Assembly (NCBI GenBank): GCA_002382755.1
Contig: DFZT01000052.1
Location: forward strand, 1 to 36,948
Reading direction: 5' to 3'
Origin: Firmicutes bacterium UBA4049
GTDB taxonomy: Bacteria; Bacillota; Desulfotomaculia; Desulfotomaculales; Nap2-2B
Length of the DNA: 36,948 nucleotides
Below, one piece after another: positions 6,916 to 17,991 of this stretch (positions are counted from its first letter, which is position 1; each line of letters begins with the position of its first letter). A program made the translations under genes and the position numbers. The notes beneath the pieces were generated by a model. That model worked only from the letters and a program-made list of their open reading frames with translations. It was not told where the DNA came from and made no database searches.

Positions 6916-7302
6916 ATGTCAAAAGTCGACGAAATAGTTGAAGCTGTAAAAGGTTTAACTGTCCTGGAATTAGCCGATCTGGTCAAAAAGTTTGAAGAAG
7001 AGTTTGGTGTCAGCGCCGCTGCGCCTGTAGCTATGATGGCTCCATCTGCCGGGGCTGCGTCTGCTCAGCCTGCTGTGGAAGAAGAAGAACAGACAGAATT
7101 TGATGTTATTTTGTCATCTGTAGGAGATAAGAAAATTAACGTAATCAAAGTAGTCCGCGAGATTACAGGCCTTGGACTAAAAGAGGCCAAAGAACTTGTG
7201 GATAACGTTCCCAAGCCTGTAAAGGAAAAGATCAGCAAAGAAGAAGCGCAATCCATCAAGGAAAAACTTGAAGAGCAGGGAGCCGGTGTAGACGTAAAAT
7301 AA
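6916..7302 (+). CDS. rplL: 50S ribosomal protein L7/L12
   Basis: Multi-copy acidic stalk protein that recruits translational GTPases. The 128 residues show the N-terminal dimerisation domain ([20 protein letters not shown]), an Ala/Pro/Met-rich flexible hinge (about 36-55) and the globular C-terminal domain with the factor-binding face [24 protein letters not shown] at 6900-6905 precedes the ATG by 10 nt. No rsmC-like methyltransferase gene lies between rplL and rpoB, unlike Bacillus subtilis. Confidence 0.98.
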   Translation: MSKVDEIVEAVKGLTVLELADLVKKFEEEFGVSAAAPVAMMAPSAGAASAQPAVEEEEQTEFDVILSSVGDKKINVIKVVREITGLGLKEAKELVDNVPKPVKEKISKEEAQSIKEKLEEQGAGVDVK

Positions 7303-7319
7303 TTCATCAAACACATATA

Positions 7320-7348
7320 TTGACAGCCGAATAATAAAGTGCTAGTAT
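7320..7348 (+). promoter_or_regulatory. sigma-A-type promoter of rpoBC
   Basis: TTGACA (7320-7325), a 17-bp spacer and TAGTAT (7343-7348) make a good vegetative promoter, 18 bp after the rplL stop. The predicted start near 7355 leaves a leader of about 160 nt before rpoB, with the hairpin at 7431-7468. Confidence 0.75.
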
Positions 7349-7430
7349 ATTCAGATAGTTTCTTTTACAGTTTTCTTGTATTTGGTAAATATTTTGGGGG
7401 ATAATGTTATAGAAACGCTTCCGTATGAGA

Positions 7431-7468
7431 AAAAAGCGAGGATCGGAATTAACCGGACCTTGCTTTTT
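7431..7468 (+). terminator. terminator-like hairpin in the rpoB leader
   Basis: AAAAAGCGAGG (7431-7441) pairs with CCTTGCTTTTT (7458-7468) through 11 positions, one of them a G-U pair. The inner loop can add CGG/CCG. The 3' arm ends in five T residues and is followed by CCTTGTTTTCTTTTT. It sits 47 bp ahead of rpoB, so it may attenuate polymerase synthesis or serve as an RNA-processing site. Confidence 0.55.
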
Positions 7469-7514
7469 CCTTGTTTTCTTTTTGACAATTTTCCAAAGGG
7501 GTTGGTAGCGCAGA

Positions 7515-10500
7515 ATGAATCTTTTAAATTTGGGTTCCAGGGAGCGACGGAGCTTTTTTAAACTCAAAGAGGTTTTGGATCTGCCTGATCTTATTGAGAT
7601 TCAAAAAGGTTCGTATGATTGGTTCTTGAAAGAAGGATTGAGGGAAGTATTTCGGGATGTTTCTCCTGTTCAAGACTTTACAGGGAACCTTGTTCTTGAG
7701 TTTTTAGATTATTCGTTGGGGGAACCTAAATATTCGGAAGAAGAATGTAAAGAAAGAGACGTTACCTATTTCTCACCTTTGCGCGTCAAAGTAAGGTTAA
7801 TCAATAAGGAGACCGGTGAGGTAAAGGAACAGGAAGTTTTTATGGGGGACCTCCCCTTAATGACTGAAAAAGGAACTTTTATTATTAATGGGGCGGAACG
7901 TGTGATTGTCAGCCAATTAGTGCGTTCTCCCGGTGTCTATTTTGGTGAGCAGATTGATACATCGGGCAAAAAAATATATACGGCAACGATTATACCTAAT
8001 CGCGGGGCATGGCTGGAGTTTGAAACAGACGCGAATGATCAGATTTTCGTGCGTATTGACCGGACGCGTAAAATACCGGCGACAGTGTTAATCAGAGCGC
8101 TAGGTTACGGCCCCAACCTTAAAATAATGGAACTGTTGGATGATAACGTGCACATTCAAGATACACTGGCCCGGGACAATACTGATTCGGAAGAGGAAGC
8201 CCTGGTTGAAATTTATAAACGTTTAAGGCCCGGGGAACCTCCTGCTGTTGAAAGCGCCCGAACGTTGTTGTTTTCCCTGTTTTTTGATCCTAAACGATAC
8301 GACTTGGCCAATGTCGGCAGATATAAAATCGAAAAAAAGCTGAAACACGGCGTTTTATACCGTGATAACGAACCTGCCGACGATCTTAAATTGCGGCAAA
8401 GAGATGCCAATCGTGATTTTATGCGTGAATTGACGCACGAGGACATTATACAAACGGTGCGGTATTTACTGAGGTTGATGGATGGAGAAGGGCGTGTTGA
8501 CGATATCGATCACCTGGGTAACCGCAGGGTCCGTTCTGTTGGCGAACTGCTTCAAAACCAGTTTCGCATCGGGTTGGCCAGGATGGAACGGGTAATCAGA
8601 GAACGGATGACAATCCAGGATATAGACGTAATCACCCCCCAGGTTTTAATAAATATCCGCCCGGTGGTTGCCGCAATCAAGGAATTTTTCGGGTCCAGTC
8701 AGTTGTCACAGTTTATGGATCAGACAAATCCTCTTGCTGAACTGACCCACAAGCGCCGTCTTTCCGCACTGGGTCCCGGCGGACTTAGCCGTGAAAGGGC
8801 AGGTTTTGAGGTCCGTGATGTACACCATTCCCATTATGGAAGAATCTGCCCAATTGAAACCCCTGAAGGTCCGAATATCGGCCTTATCGGATCTTTAAGC
8901 TGTTATGCCAGAGTTAATCCATTTGGCTTTATTGAGACTCCTTACCGTAAAGTTGAAACACAAAACAAACGTGTTACCGAGGAAATCAGGTATCTAACTG
9001 CTGACGAGGAAGAGGAAAATGTAATCGCTCAAGCCAATGTTCCCCTTGATGAAAATGGTTATTTTAAGGGCCAGGTAAGCGCTCGCTCTTATCATGGGGA
9101 AATTATGGTTGTTCCTGATTCCAAGGTTGATTATATGGACGTTTCACCAAAGCAAGTGTTCAGCGTAGCTTCAGCTTTAATTCCCTTTCTTGAGCACAAT
9201 GACGCCAACCGCGCGCTGATGGGCGCCAATATGCAGCGCCAGGCTGTCCCGCTAATACGAGTTGATGCGCCGCTGGTTGGTACGGGGATTGAATATAAGG
9301 TTGCCTGCGATTCCGGTGTCATGGTGCTTTCAAAAAGCGACGGCTTTGTGGAACGAGCTACAGCCAATGAAATTCTAATCCGGACTGATGAAGGAATAAT
9401 TAACACACATAAGCTTTTAAAATTCAATCGCTCTAACCAGGGCACCTGTATAAATCAGAAGGCTATTGTTAAAAAAGGCCAGCGTATTAAAACCGGCCAG
9501 GTAATTGCGGACGGTCCCTCAACAGATCACGGGGAACTGGCTCTGGGACGCAATGTATTGGTTGCTTTTATGCCCTGGGAAGGCTTTAATTATGAGGATG
9601 CAATACTGGTAAGCGAAAAACTGGTTAAAGAAGATTATTTCACCTCAATTCATATCGAGGAATATGAATGTGAAGCCAGGGATACTAAACTTGGTCCTGA
9701 GGAAATAACCAGAGATATTCCAAATGTCGGGGAAGACATACTTAAAGATTTGGATGACCGGGGAATTATCCGCATAGGCGCCGAAGTGCGCCCCGGAGAT
9801 ATTCTTGTGGGTAAAGTAACTCCCAAGGGAGAAACAGAACTTACTGCCGAGGAGCGTTTGCTGAGGGCTATTTTTGGCGAGAAAGCCCGTGAAGTAAGAG
9901 ATACGTCCTTGCGCGTGCCGCATGGAGAAGGCGGCAAGGTAGTCGACATCAAGGTCTTTTCCAGGAATAACGGAGATGAACTTCTGCCTGGAGTAAACAG
10001 GCTGGTCAGGGTCTATGTTGTTCAAAAAAGAAAGATTTCTGAGGGCGACAAGATGGCCGGACGTCATGGAAACAAAGGTGTAATTGCACGCATACTGGCT
10101 GAGGAGGATATGCCTTTCCTCCCCGACGGCACACCGATCGAAATTGTTTTAAACCCTCTGGGGGTGCCTTCAAGAATGAACCTCGGGCAGGTTTTGGAGG
10201 CTCATCTTGGATGGGCTGCAAAAGAAATGGGTTACAACGTTTCAAGCCCTGTTTTTAACGGGGCCGGTGAAAAAGAGATTCTTGATTTTCTGAATAAGGC
10301 CGGTCTTCCGGAGGACGGGAAAATTGTCCTTCACGACGGCCGTACAGGAGAACCGTTTGACAACCCGATCACTGTCGGATACGTTTATATGTTGAAACTT
10401 GCCCATCTGGTTGATGACAAGATCCATGCCCGTTCGACCGGGCCTTACTCTCTGGTTACACAACAGCCGCTTGGGGGAAAGGCGCAATTTGGCGGACAGC

Positions 10501-10946
10501 GTTTCGGTGAAATGGAGGTCTGGGCGCTTGAAGCATACGGCGCCGCTTATACCCTGCAGGAAATATTAACTGTCAAATCAGACGATGTCCTGGGGCGGGT
10601 TAAAACTTATGAAGCGATTGTAAAGGGAGAAAACGTACCTGAACCGGGTGTTCCCGAGTCCTTTAAGGTGCTGGTAAAGGAATTGCAGAGCCTTTGCCTG
10701 GATGTAAAAGTTCTTTCAGAAGATGACGAAGAAATCGAGATCATGGAAATAGAGGAAGACAACACCGAGGCGGCAAAGGATCTGTGGCTTGACATGCATG
10801 TTGAAGAAACCACATACGGCAAAGGAAGCGTTGTTAACGAAAATGTCGGTGACGAAGACGAAGAAGAGGATTTTATTAATGAACCCTTTGATGATAACCT
10901 TGTTCTTGATGATGAAGAGGAGGATGAAACAGAAACAGAGGAATAG
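7515..10946 (+). CDS. rpoB: DNA-directed RNA polymerase subunit beta
   Basis: Catalytic core subunit forming one pincer of RNA polymerase. The 1143 residues include the protrusion/lobe regions and the rifampicin pocket near 393-430 ([20 protein letters not shown], then [18 protein letters not shown]). Every commonly mutated rifampicin position has the sensitive-type residue. The conserved [18 protein letters not shown] and [20 protein letters not shown] blocks follow. After the usual end ([20 protein letters not shown]) there is a tail of about 60 residues, very rich in Asp/Glu. The ATG at 7515 is preceded by AAAGGGG around 7495-7501. rpoC follows after 90 bp. Confidence 0.98.
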   Translation: MNLLNLGSRERRSFFKLKEVLDLPDLIEIQKGSYDWFLKEGLREVFRDVSPVQDFTGNLVLEFLDYSLGEPKYSEEECKERDVTYFSPLRVKVRLINKETGEVKEQEVFMGDLPLMTEKGTFIINGAERVIVSQLVRSPGVYFGEQIDTSGKKIYTATIIPNRGAWLEFETDANDQIFVRIDRTRKIPATVLIRALGYGPNLKIMELLDDNVHIQDTLARDNTDSEEEALVEIYKRLRPGEPPAVESARTLLFSLFFDPKRYDLANVGRYKIEKKLKHGVLYRDNEPADDLKLRQRDANRDFMRELTHEDIIQTVRYLLRLMDGEGRVDDIDHLGNRRVRSVGELLQNQFRIGLARMERVIRERMTIQDIDVITPQVLINIRPVVAAIKEFFGSSQLSQFMDQTNPLAELTHKRRLSALGPGGLSRERAGFEVRDVHHSHYGRICPIETPEGPNIGLIGSLSCYARVNPFGFIETPYRKVETQNKRVTEEIRYLTADEEEENVIAQANVPLDENGYFKGQVSARSYHGEIMVVPDSKVDYMDVSPKQVFSVASALIPFLEHNDANRALMGANMQRQAVPLIRVDAPLVGTGIEYKVACDSGVMVLSKSDGFVERATANEILIRTDEGIINTHKLLKFNRSNQGTCINQKAIVKKGQRIKTGQVIADGPSTDHGELALGRNVLVAFMPWEGFNYEDAILVSEKLVKEDYFTSIHIEEYECEARDTKLGPEEITRDIPNVGEDILKDLDDRGIIRIGAEVRPGDILVGKVTPKGETELTAEERLLRAIFGEKAREVRDTSLRVPHGEGGKVVDIKVFSRNNGDELLPGVNRLVRVYVVQKRKISEGDKMAGRHGNKGVIARILAEEDMPFLPDGTPIEIVLNPLGVPSRMNLGQVLEAHLGWAAKEMGYNVSSPVFNGAGEKEILDFLNKAGLPEDGKIVLHDGRTGEPFDNPITVGYVYMLKLAHLVDDKIHARSTGPYSLVTQQPLGGKAQFGGQRFGEMEVWALEAYGAAYTLQEILTVKSDDVLGRVKTYEAIVKGENVPEPGVPESFKVLVKELQSLCLDVKVLSEDDEEIEIMEIEEDNTEAAKDLWLDMHVEETTYGKGSVVNENVGDEDEEEDFINEPFDDNLVLDDEEEDETETEE

Positions 10947-11036
10947 CTTCTTTGCAGGCTGGAGGTCTTTAAGTGGTGCAGCATCTTTAAGTTTAATGCC
11001 TGAGACATATCTAAAATATAGAAAGGAGCGGACTCT

Positions 11037-14000
11037 TTGTTGGACTTAAATGACTTCGATCGCATCAGAATTGGGTTGGCGTCACCCGAACAAATCCGCC
11101 AGTGGTCGAGCGGTGAAGTAAAAAAACCGGAAACAATAAACTACCGTACTTTAAAGCCGGAAAGAGACGGCTTATTCTGTGAAAGGATTTTTGGTCCCAC
11201 CCGGGACTGGGAGTGCCATTGCGGAAAATATAAACGCGTACGTTATAAGGGCGTTGTCTGCGACCGGTGCGGTGTTGAAGTTACCCGTTCAAAAGTCCGC
11301 CGCGAGCGGCTGGGGCATATCGAACTGGCGGCGCCTGTATCCCACATCTGGTATTTTAAAGGCATTCCCAGCCGGATGGGTTTACTCCTTGATATATCAC
11401 CACGCGCCCTTGAAAAAGTATTATACTTTGCTTCATATATAGTAATTCATCCCGGAGCAGCTCCTTTACTTAAGAAGCAACTGCTTACTGAGACTGAATT
11501 CCGGGAAAACCGCGAGAGATACGGCAATACTTTTCGGGCTTATATGGGAGCGGAGGCTATCAAGCTTCTGCTCGAAGAAATTGATCTTGAGGAATTGGAC
11601 GATGAACTGAGAAGGGAACTCAGGGAAGTCTCCGGTCAGCGAAAGATCAGGGCAATTCGCCGTCTGGAAGTTGTCGAGGCGTTCCGCAAATCGGAAAACC
11701 GGCCGGAATGGATGATTCTGGATGTAGTTCCCGTTATTCCGCCCGAACTCCGTCCCATGGTCCAGCTTGACGGCGGACGGTTTGCCACTTCCGACCTGAA
11801 CGATCTGTACAGACGGGTAATCAACCGCAATAACCGACTTAAGCGGCTGCTGGAACTTGGCGCGCCGGATATAATTGTCCGCAACGAAAAACGCATGCTC
11901 CAGGAAGCAGTTGACGCGTTAATCGACAACGGCCGCCGCGGCAGGCCTGTAACAGGGCCGGGAAACCGCCCTTTAAAGTCGTTGAGCGATATGTTAAAAG
12001 GAAAACAAGGCCGTTTCCGTCAGAACCTTTTAGGAAAACGTGTTGACTATTCCGGACGTTCCGTCATTGTTGTAGGTCCCAGCCTTCAACTGCACCAGTG
12101 CGGCCTGCCGAAAGAAATGGCTTTGGAGCTTTTTAAGCCCTTTGTAATGAAAAGGCTGGTCAGCAAGGGCTATGCGCATAATGTCAAGAGCGCAAAGAGA
12201 ATGGTGGAAAGAGTCAAGCCTGAAGTATGGGACGTTCTGGAAGATGTTATTAAGGAGCATCCTGTTTTGCTCAACCGCGCTCCTACACTTCACCGTTTGG
12301 GTATTCAGTCTTTTGAACCGGTTCTGGTAGAAGGCCGGGCCATTCAAATTCACCCTTTGGTCTGCGCAGCATACAATGCGGACTTTGACGGCGATCAGAT
12401 GGCGGTGCACGTTCCGCTTTCTTCCGAAGCGCAAGCTGAGGCAAGGCTTTTGATGCTTGCGGCTCATAATATATTGAATCCCAAGGACGGAAGGCCGGTT
12501 GCAGTGCCAACTCAAGATATGGTCCTGGGCTGCTATTACCTTACCGAAGAAAAACCAGGTTCCCTTGGGGAAAATATGATCTTTAAAGATAAAGATGAAG
12601 CTGTGATGGCTTATTATAATGAGGTTACCGGTTTACAGGCAAGGGTAAAAGTCCGTCAAAAGAAAGGCGGCTTCCTGGAAACAACAGTCGGCAGATTAAT
12701 CTTTAACGAAGTAATCCCGGACGAGCTGGGCTATCAAAACCAGACCATGGATAAAAAAAGTCTGAGCAAACTGGTCGATCTCAGTTACCGTAAATTAGGG
12801 TTTGCAGCAACAACATCGTTGCTGGACGGAATCAAAAAAATCGGTTTTCGTTTTGCAACCAAAGCAGGGGTTACAATCAGTATCTCTGATCTGACCATAC
12901 CCAAGGAGAAAGTAGACGTTTTGAAAAATGCCGATGAGCAGATCGAAGTCATTGAGCAGCAGTTCCGCCGGGGCCTGATTACTGAAGATGAACGCTACCG
13001 GAAGGTGATCAGCGTTTGGAACGAAAGCACAGAAAAGGTAACCAAAGCCCTGGTTGACAACCTCGGCAAATTTAACCCGGTATACATGATGGCCAATTCC
13101 GGAGCCCGGGGTAATATTCAGCAGATCAGGCAGTTAGCCGGGATGCGCGGTTTAATGGCCGATCCCTCCGGACGTATTATTGATATGCCGATTAAGGCTA
13201 ATTTTAGAGAAGGCCTGACTGTATTGGAGTATTTTATTTCGACGCACGGCGCCCGTAAAGGACTGGCCGACACGGCCCTGAGGACCGCTGATTCGGGATA
13301 TCTGACCAGACGCCTTGTAGACGTTGCTCAGGATGTAATCGTGCGTGAGGATGACTGCCATACAGACCGGTGCATCGAAGTGGAGGAAATCAAGGACGGC
13401 ACGGAAGTTATTGAACAGCTGGAAAATCGTATCGAAGGAAGACTTGCCGCTGACGATATATTTGACCCTCAAAACGGTGAGCTGATCGTCCGGCGCGACG
13501 AGGAGATCAATTGGGGAAAAGCTGAACAAATCGTTGAAGCAGGGATAAAAAAAGTAAAGATCCGGTCGGTTCTAACCTGCAAGTCGCGTTATGGCGTTTG
13601 CATAAAATGCTACGGACGAAACCTTGCTACCGGGTCTCCTGTTGATATAGGGGAAGCTGTCGGTATTATTGCCGCCCAATCCATTGGCGAACCCGGTACA
13701 CAGCTGACCATGAGGACATTCCATACCGGGGGTGTTGCCGGAGAGGATATTACACAGGGACTTCCCCGGGTTGAGGAGCTTTTTGAGGCCCGGCGCCCCA
13801 AAGGCCAGTCGATCATTGCCGAAATAGACGGTTATGTAGAAATCCAGGATAACAGAGAACGCAGGGAAGTTATCATAACCGGTAAAGACGGTGAGAGAAG
13901 GAGCTATCCCGTACCCTACGGCGCGCGTATCAAAGTCGACAGCGACGACGAGGTAAGCATAGGAGACGAGCTTACTGACGGTTCAATAAACCCGCATGAT

Positions 14001-14492
14001 TTGTTAAGGGTAAAGAACGCGCAGGGCGTACAGCTGTATCTGCTTCAAGAGGTGCAACGGGTGTACCGCCTGCAGGGGGTGGAAATAAACGACAAGCATA
14101 TTGAAGTTATGATCCGCCAGATGCTTCGTAAAGTTAAGCTGGAGGATGCGGGAGACACGGAACTGTTGCCGGGGGGTATAATTGATATTTTCGAATTGGA
14201 AGAAGAGAATGAACGCATTACAGCTCTTGGCGGCAGGGAAGCTACTGCAAGGCCGATGCTTCTTGGAATAACAAAGGCGTCTTTGGCGACAGATTCTTTC
14301 CTTTCGGCGGCTTCTTTCCAGGAGACAACCAGGGTGCTTACGGAAGCGGCAATCAAGGGCAGGCTGGATCCGCTGCTGGGCTTAAAAGAAAACGTGATTA
14401 TAGGCAAACTTGTCCCCGCAGGCACAGGGATGAGCCGTTACCGTTACATCAAGGTGCTTGATGAGCAGGAACGCGATGAAAAAAATAGCTAG
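11037..14492 (+). CDS. rpoC: DNA-directed RNA polymerase subunit beta' (TTG start)
   Basis: Largest core subunit carrying the active-site magnesium triad NADFDGDQM (about residues 446-454). The N-terminal zinc ribbon is intact (C60, C62, C75, C78), as is the second zinc site (C774, C848, C855, C858; spacing 74-7-3 as in other bacteria). Length 1151 is normal for a Firmicute without large insertions. Two TTG codons, 11037 and 11040, can start the protein (MLDLNDF or MDLNDF). AAAGGAG at 11022-11028 fits either; I take the first. No ATG alternative gives a complete N-terminus. Confidence 0.97.
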   Translation: MLDLNDFDRIRIGLASPEQIRQWSSGEVKKPETINYRTLKPERDGLFCERIFGPTRDWECHCGKYKRVRYKGVVCDRCGVEVTRSKVRRERLGHIELAAPVSHIWYFKGIPSRMGLLLDISPRALEKVLYFASYIVIHPGAAPLLKKQLLTETEFRENRERYGNTFRAYMGAEAIKLLLEEIDLEELDDELRRELREVSGQRKIRAIRRLEVVEAFRKSENRPEWMILDVVPVIPPELRPMVQLDGGRFATSDLNDLYRRVINRNNRLKRLLELGAPDIIVRNEKRMLQEAVDALIDNGRRGRPVTGPGNRPLKSLSDMLKGKQGRFRQNLLGKRVDYSGRSVIVVGPSLQLHQCGLPKEMALELFKPFVMKRLVSKGYAHNVKSAKRMVERVKPEVWDVLEDVIKEHPVLLNRAPTLHRLGIQSFEPVLVEGRAIQIHPLVCAAYNADFDGDQMAVHVPLSSEAQAEARLLMLAAHNILNPKDGRPVAVPTQDMVLGCYYLTEEKPGSLGENMIFKDKDEAVMAYYNEVTGLQARVKVRQKKGGFLETTVGRLIFNEVIPDELGYQNQTMDKKSLSKLVDLSYRKLGFAATTSLLDGIKKIGFRFATKAGVTISISDLTIPKEKVDVLKNADEQIEVIEQQFRRGLITEDERYRKVISVWNESTEKVTKALVDNLGKFNPVYMMANSGARGNIQQIRQLAGMRGLMADPSGRIIDMPIKANFREGLTVLEYFISTHGARKGLADTALRTADSGYLTRRLVDVAQDVIVREDDCHTDRCIEVEEIKDGTEVIEQLENRIEGRLAADDIFDPQNGELIVRRDEEINWGKAEQIVEAGIKKVKIRSVLTCKSRYGVCIKCYGRNLATGSPVDIGEAVGIIAAQSIGEPGTQLTMRTFHTGGVAGEDITQGLPRVEELFEARRPKGQSIIAEIDGYVEIQDNRERREVIITGKDGERRSYPVPYGARIKVDSDDEVSIGDELTDGSINPHDLLRVKNAQGVQLYLLQEVQRVYRLQGVEINDKHIEVMIRQMLRKVKLEDAGDTELLPGGIIDIFELEEENERITALGGREATARPMLLGITKASLATDSFLSAASFQETTRVLTEAAIKGRLDPLLGLKENVIIGKLVPAGTGMSRYRYIKVLDEQERDEKNS

Positions 14493-14521
14493 GGGCGCTT
14501 TTGATTATGTCCTTCAAGCTG

Positions 14522-14550
14522 TTGACAACGTGTGCAACTGGTGATAACAT
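14522..14550 (+). promoter_or_regulatory. sigma-A-type promoter of the str operon
   Basis: TTGACA (14522-14527), exactly 17 bp, then TAACAT (14545-14550), just after the rpoC stop. It would supply extra transcription of the L7Ae-like gene, rpsL, rpsG, fusA and tuf, with a start near 14557 and a leader of about 55 nt. Confidence 0.75.
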
Positions 14551-14610
14551 AGTCAAGTGTCTTTTGATTCCTGTGTTTTTGACAGGTGTCAATGGGGGTT
14601 GTTGGTTTTT

Positions 14611-14862
14611 ATGTCGTTAATGGATCTTCAGCAGTCTCAAAAAAAAACTGTAGGCTCAAAGCAAACTTTAAAAGCCATTAAGCGGGGACAGGCAAAAGTT
14701 GTCTATATAGCGCTCGACGCCGAGAAACAAGTTACGCAGGTCATTTTGCAGGCTTGCCAAAGCCAGGGCATACAGGTAATTGAAGTTGAAACGATGCATA
14801 ACCTTGGCAGAATCTGCGGTATCGAAGTTGGATGCGCAGTGGCAGCTATTCTGGATTCATAA
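14611..14862 (+). CDS. rplGB: L7Ae-family K-turn RNA-binding protein (YbxF-like)
   Basis: 83-residue protein of the L7Ae/L30e/S12e/Gadd45 family. In Bacillus subtilis the gene at the same place (rpoC-ybxF-rpsL) encodes a kink-turn binder loosely linked to ribosomes. Family features are the basic [18 protein letters not shown] segment and the C-terminal [23 protein letters not shown] 14611 is chosen over a GTG at 14557, which coincides with the predicted transcription start. TGGGGGT at 14593-14599 may serve as ribosome binding site. ATG 14620 is an alternative start. The symbol is by synteny; cellular role here is unproven. Confidence 0.88.
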   Translation: MSLMDLQQSQKKTVGSKQTLKAIKRGQAKVVYIALDAEKQVTQVILQACQSQGIQVIEVETMHNLGRICGIEVGCAVAAILDS

Positions 14863-14888
14863 GTGCAAAGAAGAGGAGGGGCAAGGAC

Positions 14889-15263
14889 GTGCCGACAATC
14901 AGTCAGCTTATACGCAGGGGGAGAGAGGAAGTTCTTGAAAAATCCTCTGCTCCTGCTTTAAAAGAATGCCCGCAAAAAAGGGGAGTCTGTACAAGGGTTT
15001 ATACCACAACTCCGAAAAAGCCCAATTCAGCGCTGCGGAAAGTAGCTCGTGTAAGATTGGTAAATGGAATTGAGGTAACGTCTTATATCCCGGGAATTGG
15101 ACACAACCTTCAGGAGCACTCGGTGGTTTTAGTCCGGGGAGGCCGTGTAAAGGATCTTCCTGGCGTCAGATACCACGTCGTGCGCGGGACACTTGATTCA
15201 GCGGGAGTTCAGAACCGTAAACGCAGCCGTTCCAAGTATGGCGCTAAACGGCCTAAAAAGTAA
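14889..15263 (+). CDS. rpsL: 30S ribosomal protein S12 (GTG start)
   Basis: Decoding-site protein that monitors codon-anticodon geometry. The 124 residues include [19 protein letters not shown] and [17 protein letters not shown]. The lysines linked to streptomycin sensitivity (K42/K43 and K87/K88 regions) are the wild type. GTG 14889 gives the canonical [13 protein letters not shown] start and lies 7 nt after GGAGGGG (14875-14881). An upstream ATG at 14832 would read inside the previous gene and is rejected. Confidence 0.97.
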   Translation: MPTISQLIRRGREEVLEKSSAPALKECPQKRGVCTRVYTTTPKKPNSALRKVARVRLVNGIEVTSYIPGIGHNLQEHSVVLVRGGRVKDLPGVRYHVVRGTLDSAGVQNRKRSRSKYGAKRPKK

Positions 15264-15312
15264 AAAGTTATTGTTCTAAAGATATGTAAAGTTAAAGTGA
15301 AGGAGGGAAAGG

Positions 15313-15783
15313 ATGCCTAGAAGGGGTAATGTTTCCAGAAAGGACGTGGCTGCAGATCCCGTCTATAACAGTAAAACGGTAGCAAAATTAATCAACCAGA
15401 TTATGCTGAAAGGCAAAAAGAGCATAGCGGAAGGAATTTGCTACGGAGCTTTTGAAATTATCCAGCAAAAGGCGGGGAAAAGCCCACTTTCAGTGTTTGA
15501 AAGCGCAATGAAGAATGTGATGCCAATTCTGGAGGTCAAAGCCCGCCGTGTTGGAGGCGCCAACTACCAGGTTCCCATAGAGGTCCGGCCTGAACGCAGG
15601 CAAACTTTAGCCATCCGTTGGATTACGAAATATGCGCGGGAACGAAGCGGAAAAAGTATGGAAGAAAAACTGGCCCAGGAAATAATGGATGCGGCAAATA
15701 ATACCGGAGCTTCTGCAAAAAAAAGAGAAGATACGCATAGAATGGCGGAAGCAAACAGGGCCTTTGCCCATTATAGATGGTAA
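15313..15783 (+). CDS. rpsG: 30S ribosomal protein S7
   Basis: Primary 16S rRNA-binding protein that nucleates the 30S head and lines the E site. The 156 residues are the standard length, starting [20 protein letters not shown], with the conserved [17 protein letters not shown] block. AGGAGGG (15301-15307) lies 5 nt before ATG. The stop is 14 bp from the fusA start, and the fusA Shine-Dalgarno begins right after it, so the two are probably translationally linked. Confidence 0.98.
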   Translation: MPRRGNVSRKDVAADPVYNSKTVAKLINQIMLKGKKSIAEGICYGAFEIIQQKAGKSPLSVFESAMKNVMPILEVKARRVGGANYQVPIEVRPERRQTLAIRWITKYARERSGKSMEEKLAQEIMDAANNTGASAKKREDTHRMAEANRAFAHYRW

Positions 15784-15797
15784 ACGGAGGTACCGCG

Positions 15798-17891
15798 GTG
15801 GCACGGCAATTCTCTTTGGAAAAGACGCGCAACATTGGCATCATGGCCCATATTGACGCCGGTAAGACCACCACTACCGAACGCATGCTTTTTTATACCG
15901 GCAGGGTACATCGAATGGGAGAGGTTCATGACGGTTCTTCCACAATGGACTGGATGGTACAGGAGCAGGAAAGGGGCATAACAATAACCTCAGCCGCCAC
16001 AACCTGTCAATGGAAGGGGTTTTGTATCAATATTATCGACACGCCAGGACACGTTGACTTTACAGTCGAGGTGGAAAGGTCCCTGAGGATATTAGATGGC
16101 GCCGTTGCTATTTTTTGCTCGGTGGGCGGTGTCGAACCGCAATCGGAAACTGTCTGGAGGCAGGCAGACAAATATGGTGTTCCGCGGATAGCGTACATCA
16201 ACAAAATGGACCGTGTGGGCGCCGATTTTTTTCAGGCGCTTGCCATGATCAAGGATCGTTTAGGGGCAAACCCTATTGCCATTCAGCTGCCTATTGGAAG
16301 TGAAGAAAATTTTATTGGCGTGATAGACCTGATTAAATATAAGGCATTGAGATTTATCGATGAACTGGGCACCAAGATAGAAGAAGCGGATATTCCGGAT
16401 GAACTGGCTGATCTGGCCGGGGAACACCGTGAAAAATTAATTGAAACTATTGCCGAACAAGATGAAGAATTAATGCTCAAGTATCTTGAAGGTGACGAAT
16501 TAAGTGAGGAAGATCTAAAGCGAAGCATACGCGAAGCCACTATTTCAGTTAGAATGGTTCCCGTTCTCTGCGGTTCTTCCTTTAAGAACAAAGGCGTACA
16601 GCAGATTTTAGACGCTATTGTGGATTTTCTCCCCGCTCCTGTTAATTTACCTCCCATTAAAGGAATTGTTCCAGGAACCGGGCAGGAAGAAAAGCGGATG
16701 TCAAGCGATGAGGAACCCTTTTCCGCTTTAGCTTTTAAAATCATGACTGATCCATATGTTGGCAAACTTACATTTATCAGGGTTTATTCGGGAAAACTAA
16801 GTACTGGTTCTTATGTCTACAACTCTACCAAAGACCAGCGGGAAAGGATTGGCCGTATCCTGCGCATGCATGCCAATCACAGGGAAGATGTCAACGAAAT
16901 ATATGCCGGTGATATTGTTGCTGTCGTTGGTTTAAGAAAAACGACTACAGGTGACACTCTTTGTTTTGAGCAGAGTCCAATATTGCTGGAATCAATGGAG
17001 TTTCCCGAACCGGTTATTTCGGTGGCCATTGAACCGAAGACGGTTGCCGATCAGGACAAGATGGGCGTTGCCCTAGTTAAGCTGGCAGAAGAAGATCCCA
17101 CTTTTAAGATTCATACAAATGGTGAAACAGGTCAGATTATTATATCGGGTATGGGAGAATTGCACCTGGAAATTATTATTGACCGGCTGTTGCGTGAATT
17201 TAAAGTAGAAGCCAACGTTGGCCGTCCGCAGGTTGCTTATAAGGAAACAATTTTGGCAATCGGCAGGGCCGAAGGCAAATACAGCCGCCAAACCGGGGGA
17301 CGGGGGCAATACGGACACGTTGTCCTGGAAGTAGAGCCCATGGAACGCGGAGCGGGTTTTGAATTTGCTGACAAGATTACAGGGGGCGTAATTCCCAGGG
17401 AATACATACCCACTATAGAGTCCGGAATTAGAGAGGCCTTGGAGAACGGTGTTTTGGCAAGTTTCCCATTGACTGATCTTAAGGCAACCCTGCTTGACGG
17501 GAGTTACCATGAGGTTGATTCTTCTGATATTGCCTTTAAAATCGCAGCGTCAATAGGTTTTAAAAGTGCAGTCCAGAAAGCAAAACCTATACTTTTGGAA
17601 CCTGTTATAAAAATCGAGGTGGTGGTTTTGGAAGAGTATGTCGGCGACGTAATGGGGGATCTAAACGCCCGTCGGGGTCAGATCGAAGAAATGGAATCCA
17701 GGGGTACGGCAAGAATAGTCCGGGGAAGCGTTCCTTTGGCTGAAATGTTTGGATATGCAACCGCCCTTCGTTCCCGTACTCAAGGGCGGGGGACATATAC
17801 AATGCAGTTCAGCCATTATGGTGAGGTGCCATTGCAACTGGCGGAAGAAATTGTTGCCCGGCGCGGCGGCAGTATAAAAAAATTATATTAA
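15798..17891 (+). CDS. fusA: elongation factor G (GTG start)
   Basis: GTPase that drives translocation of tRNA and mRNA and, with RRF, ribosome recycling. The 697 residues carry G1 [10 protein letters not shown]2 RGITI, G3 DTPGHVDF and G4 NKMD, then domains II-V, with the domain IV region [18 protein letters not shown] 15798 gives [20 protein letters not shown] and follows CGGAGG (15785-15790) by 7 nt. An earlier ATG at 15777 overlaps rpsG and is not used. Standard str-operon position between rpsG and tuf. Confidence 0.98.
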   Translation: MARQFSLEKTRNIGIMAHIDAGKTTTTERMLFYTGRVHRMGEVHDGSSTMDWMVQEQERGITITSAATTCQWKGFCINIIDTPGHVDFTVEVERSLRILDGAVAIFCSVGGVEPQSETVWRQADKYGVPRIAYINKMDRVGADFFQALAMIKDRLGANPIAIQLPIGSEENFIGVIDLIKYKALRFIDELGTKIEEADIPDELADLAGEHREKLIETIAEQDEELMLKYLEGDELSEEDLKRSIREATISVRMVPVLCGSSFKNKGVQQILDAIVDFLPAPVNLPPIKGIVPGTGQEEKRMSSDEEPFSALAFKIMTDPYVGKLTFIRVYSGKLSTGSYVYNSTKDQRERIGRILRMHANHREDVNEIYAGDIVAVVGLRKTTTGDTLCFEQSPILLESMEFPEPVISVAIEPKTVADQDKMGVALVKLAEEDPTFKIHTNGETGQIIISGMGELHLEIIIDRLLREFKVEANVGRPQVAYKETILAIGRAEGKYSRQTGGRGQYGHVVLEVEPMERGAGFEFADKITGGVIPREYIPTIESGIREALENGVLASFPLTDLKATLLDGSYHEVDSSDIAFKIAASIGFKSAVQKAKPILLEPVIKIEVVVLEEYVGDVMGDLNARRGQIEEMESRGTARIVRGSVPLAEMFGYATALRSRTQGRGTYTMQFSHYGEVPLQLAEEIVARRGGSIKKLY

Positions 17892-17991
17892 ACAAGTTTG
17901 TCCATTTATAAATAGGCGGGGCAGAGTTTTTTCATCAAGTAAGAAATGGCGTACGCATGTAAACTTTAATATTTTAAGGGGGAATATTAAT

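Noticed and set aside
10607..11065. Serine-rich minus-strand frame opposite the rpoB end
   Set aside because: It is the antisense of the Asp/Glu codons of the beta acidic tail and has no support as a gene.
17892..17991. Separate promoter for tuf
   Set aside because: No acceptable -35/-10 pair was found in the 100-bp gap; read-through from the promoter at 14522 is more likely.
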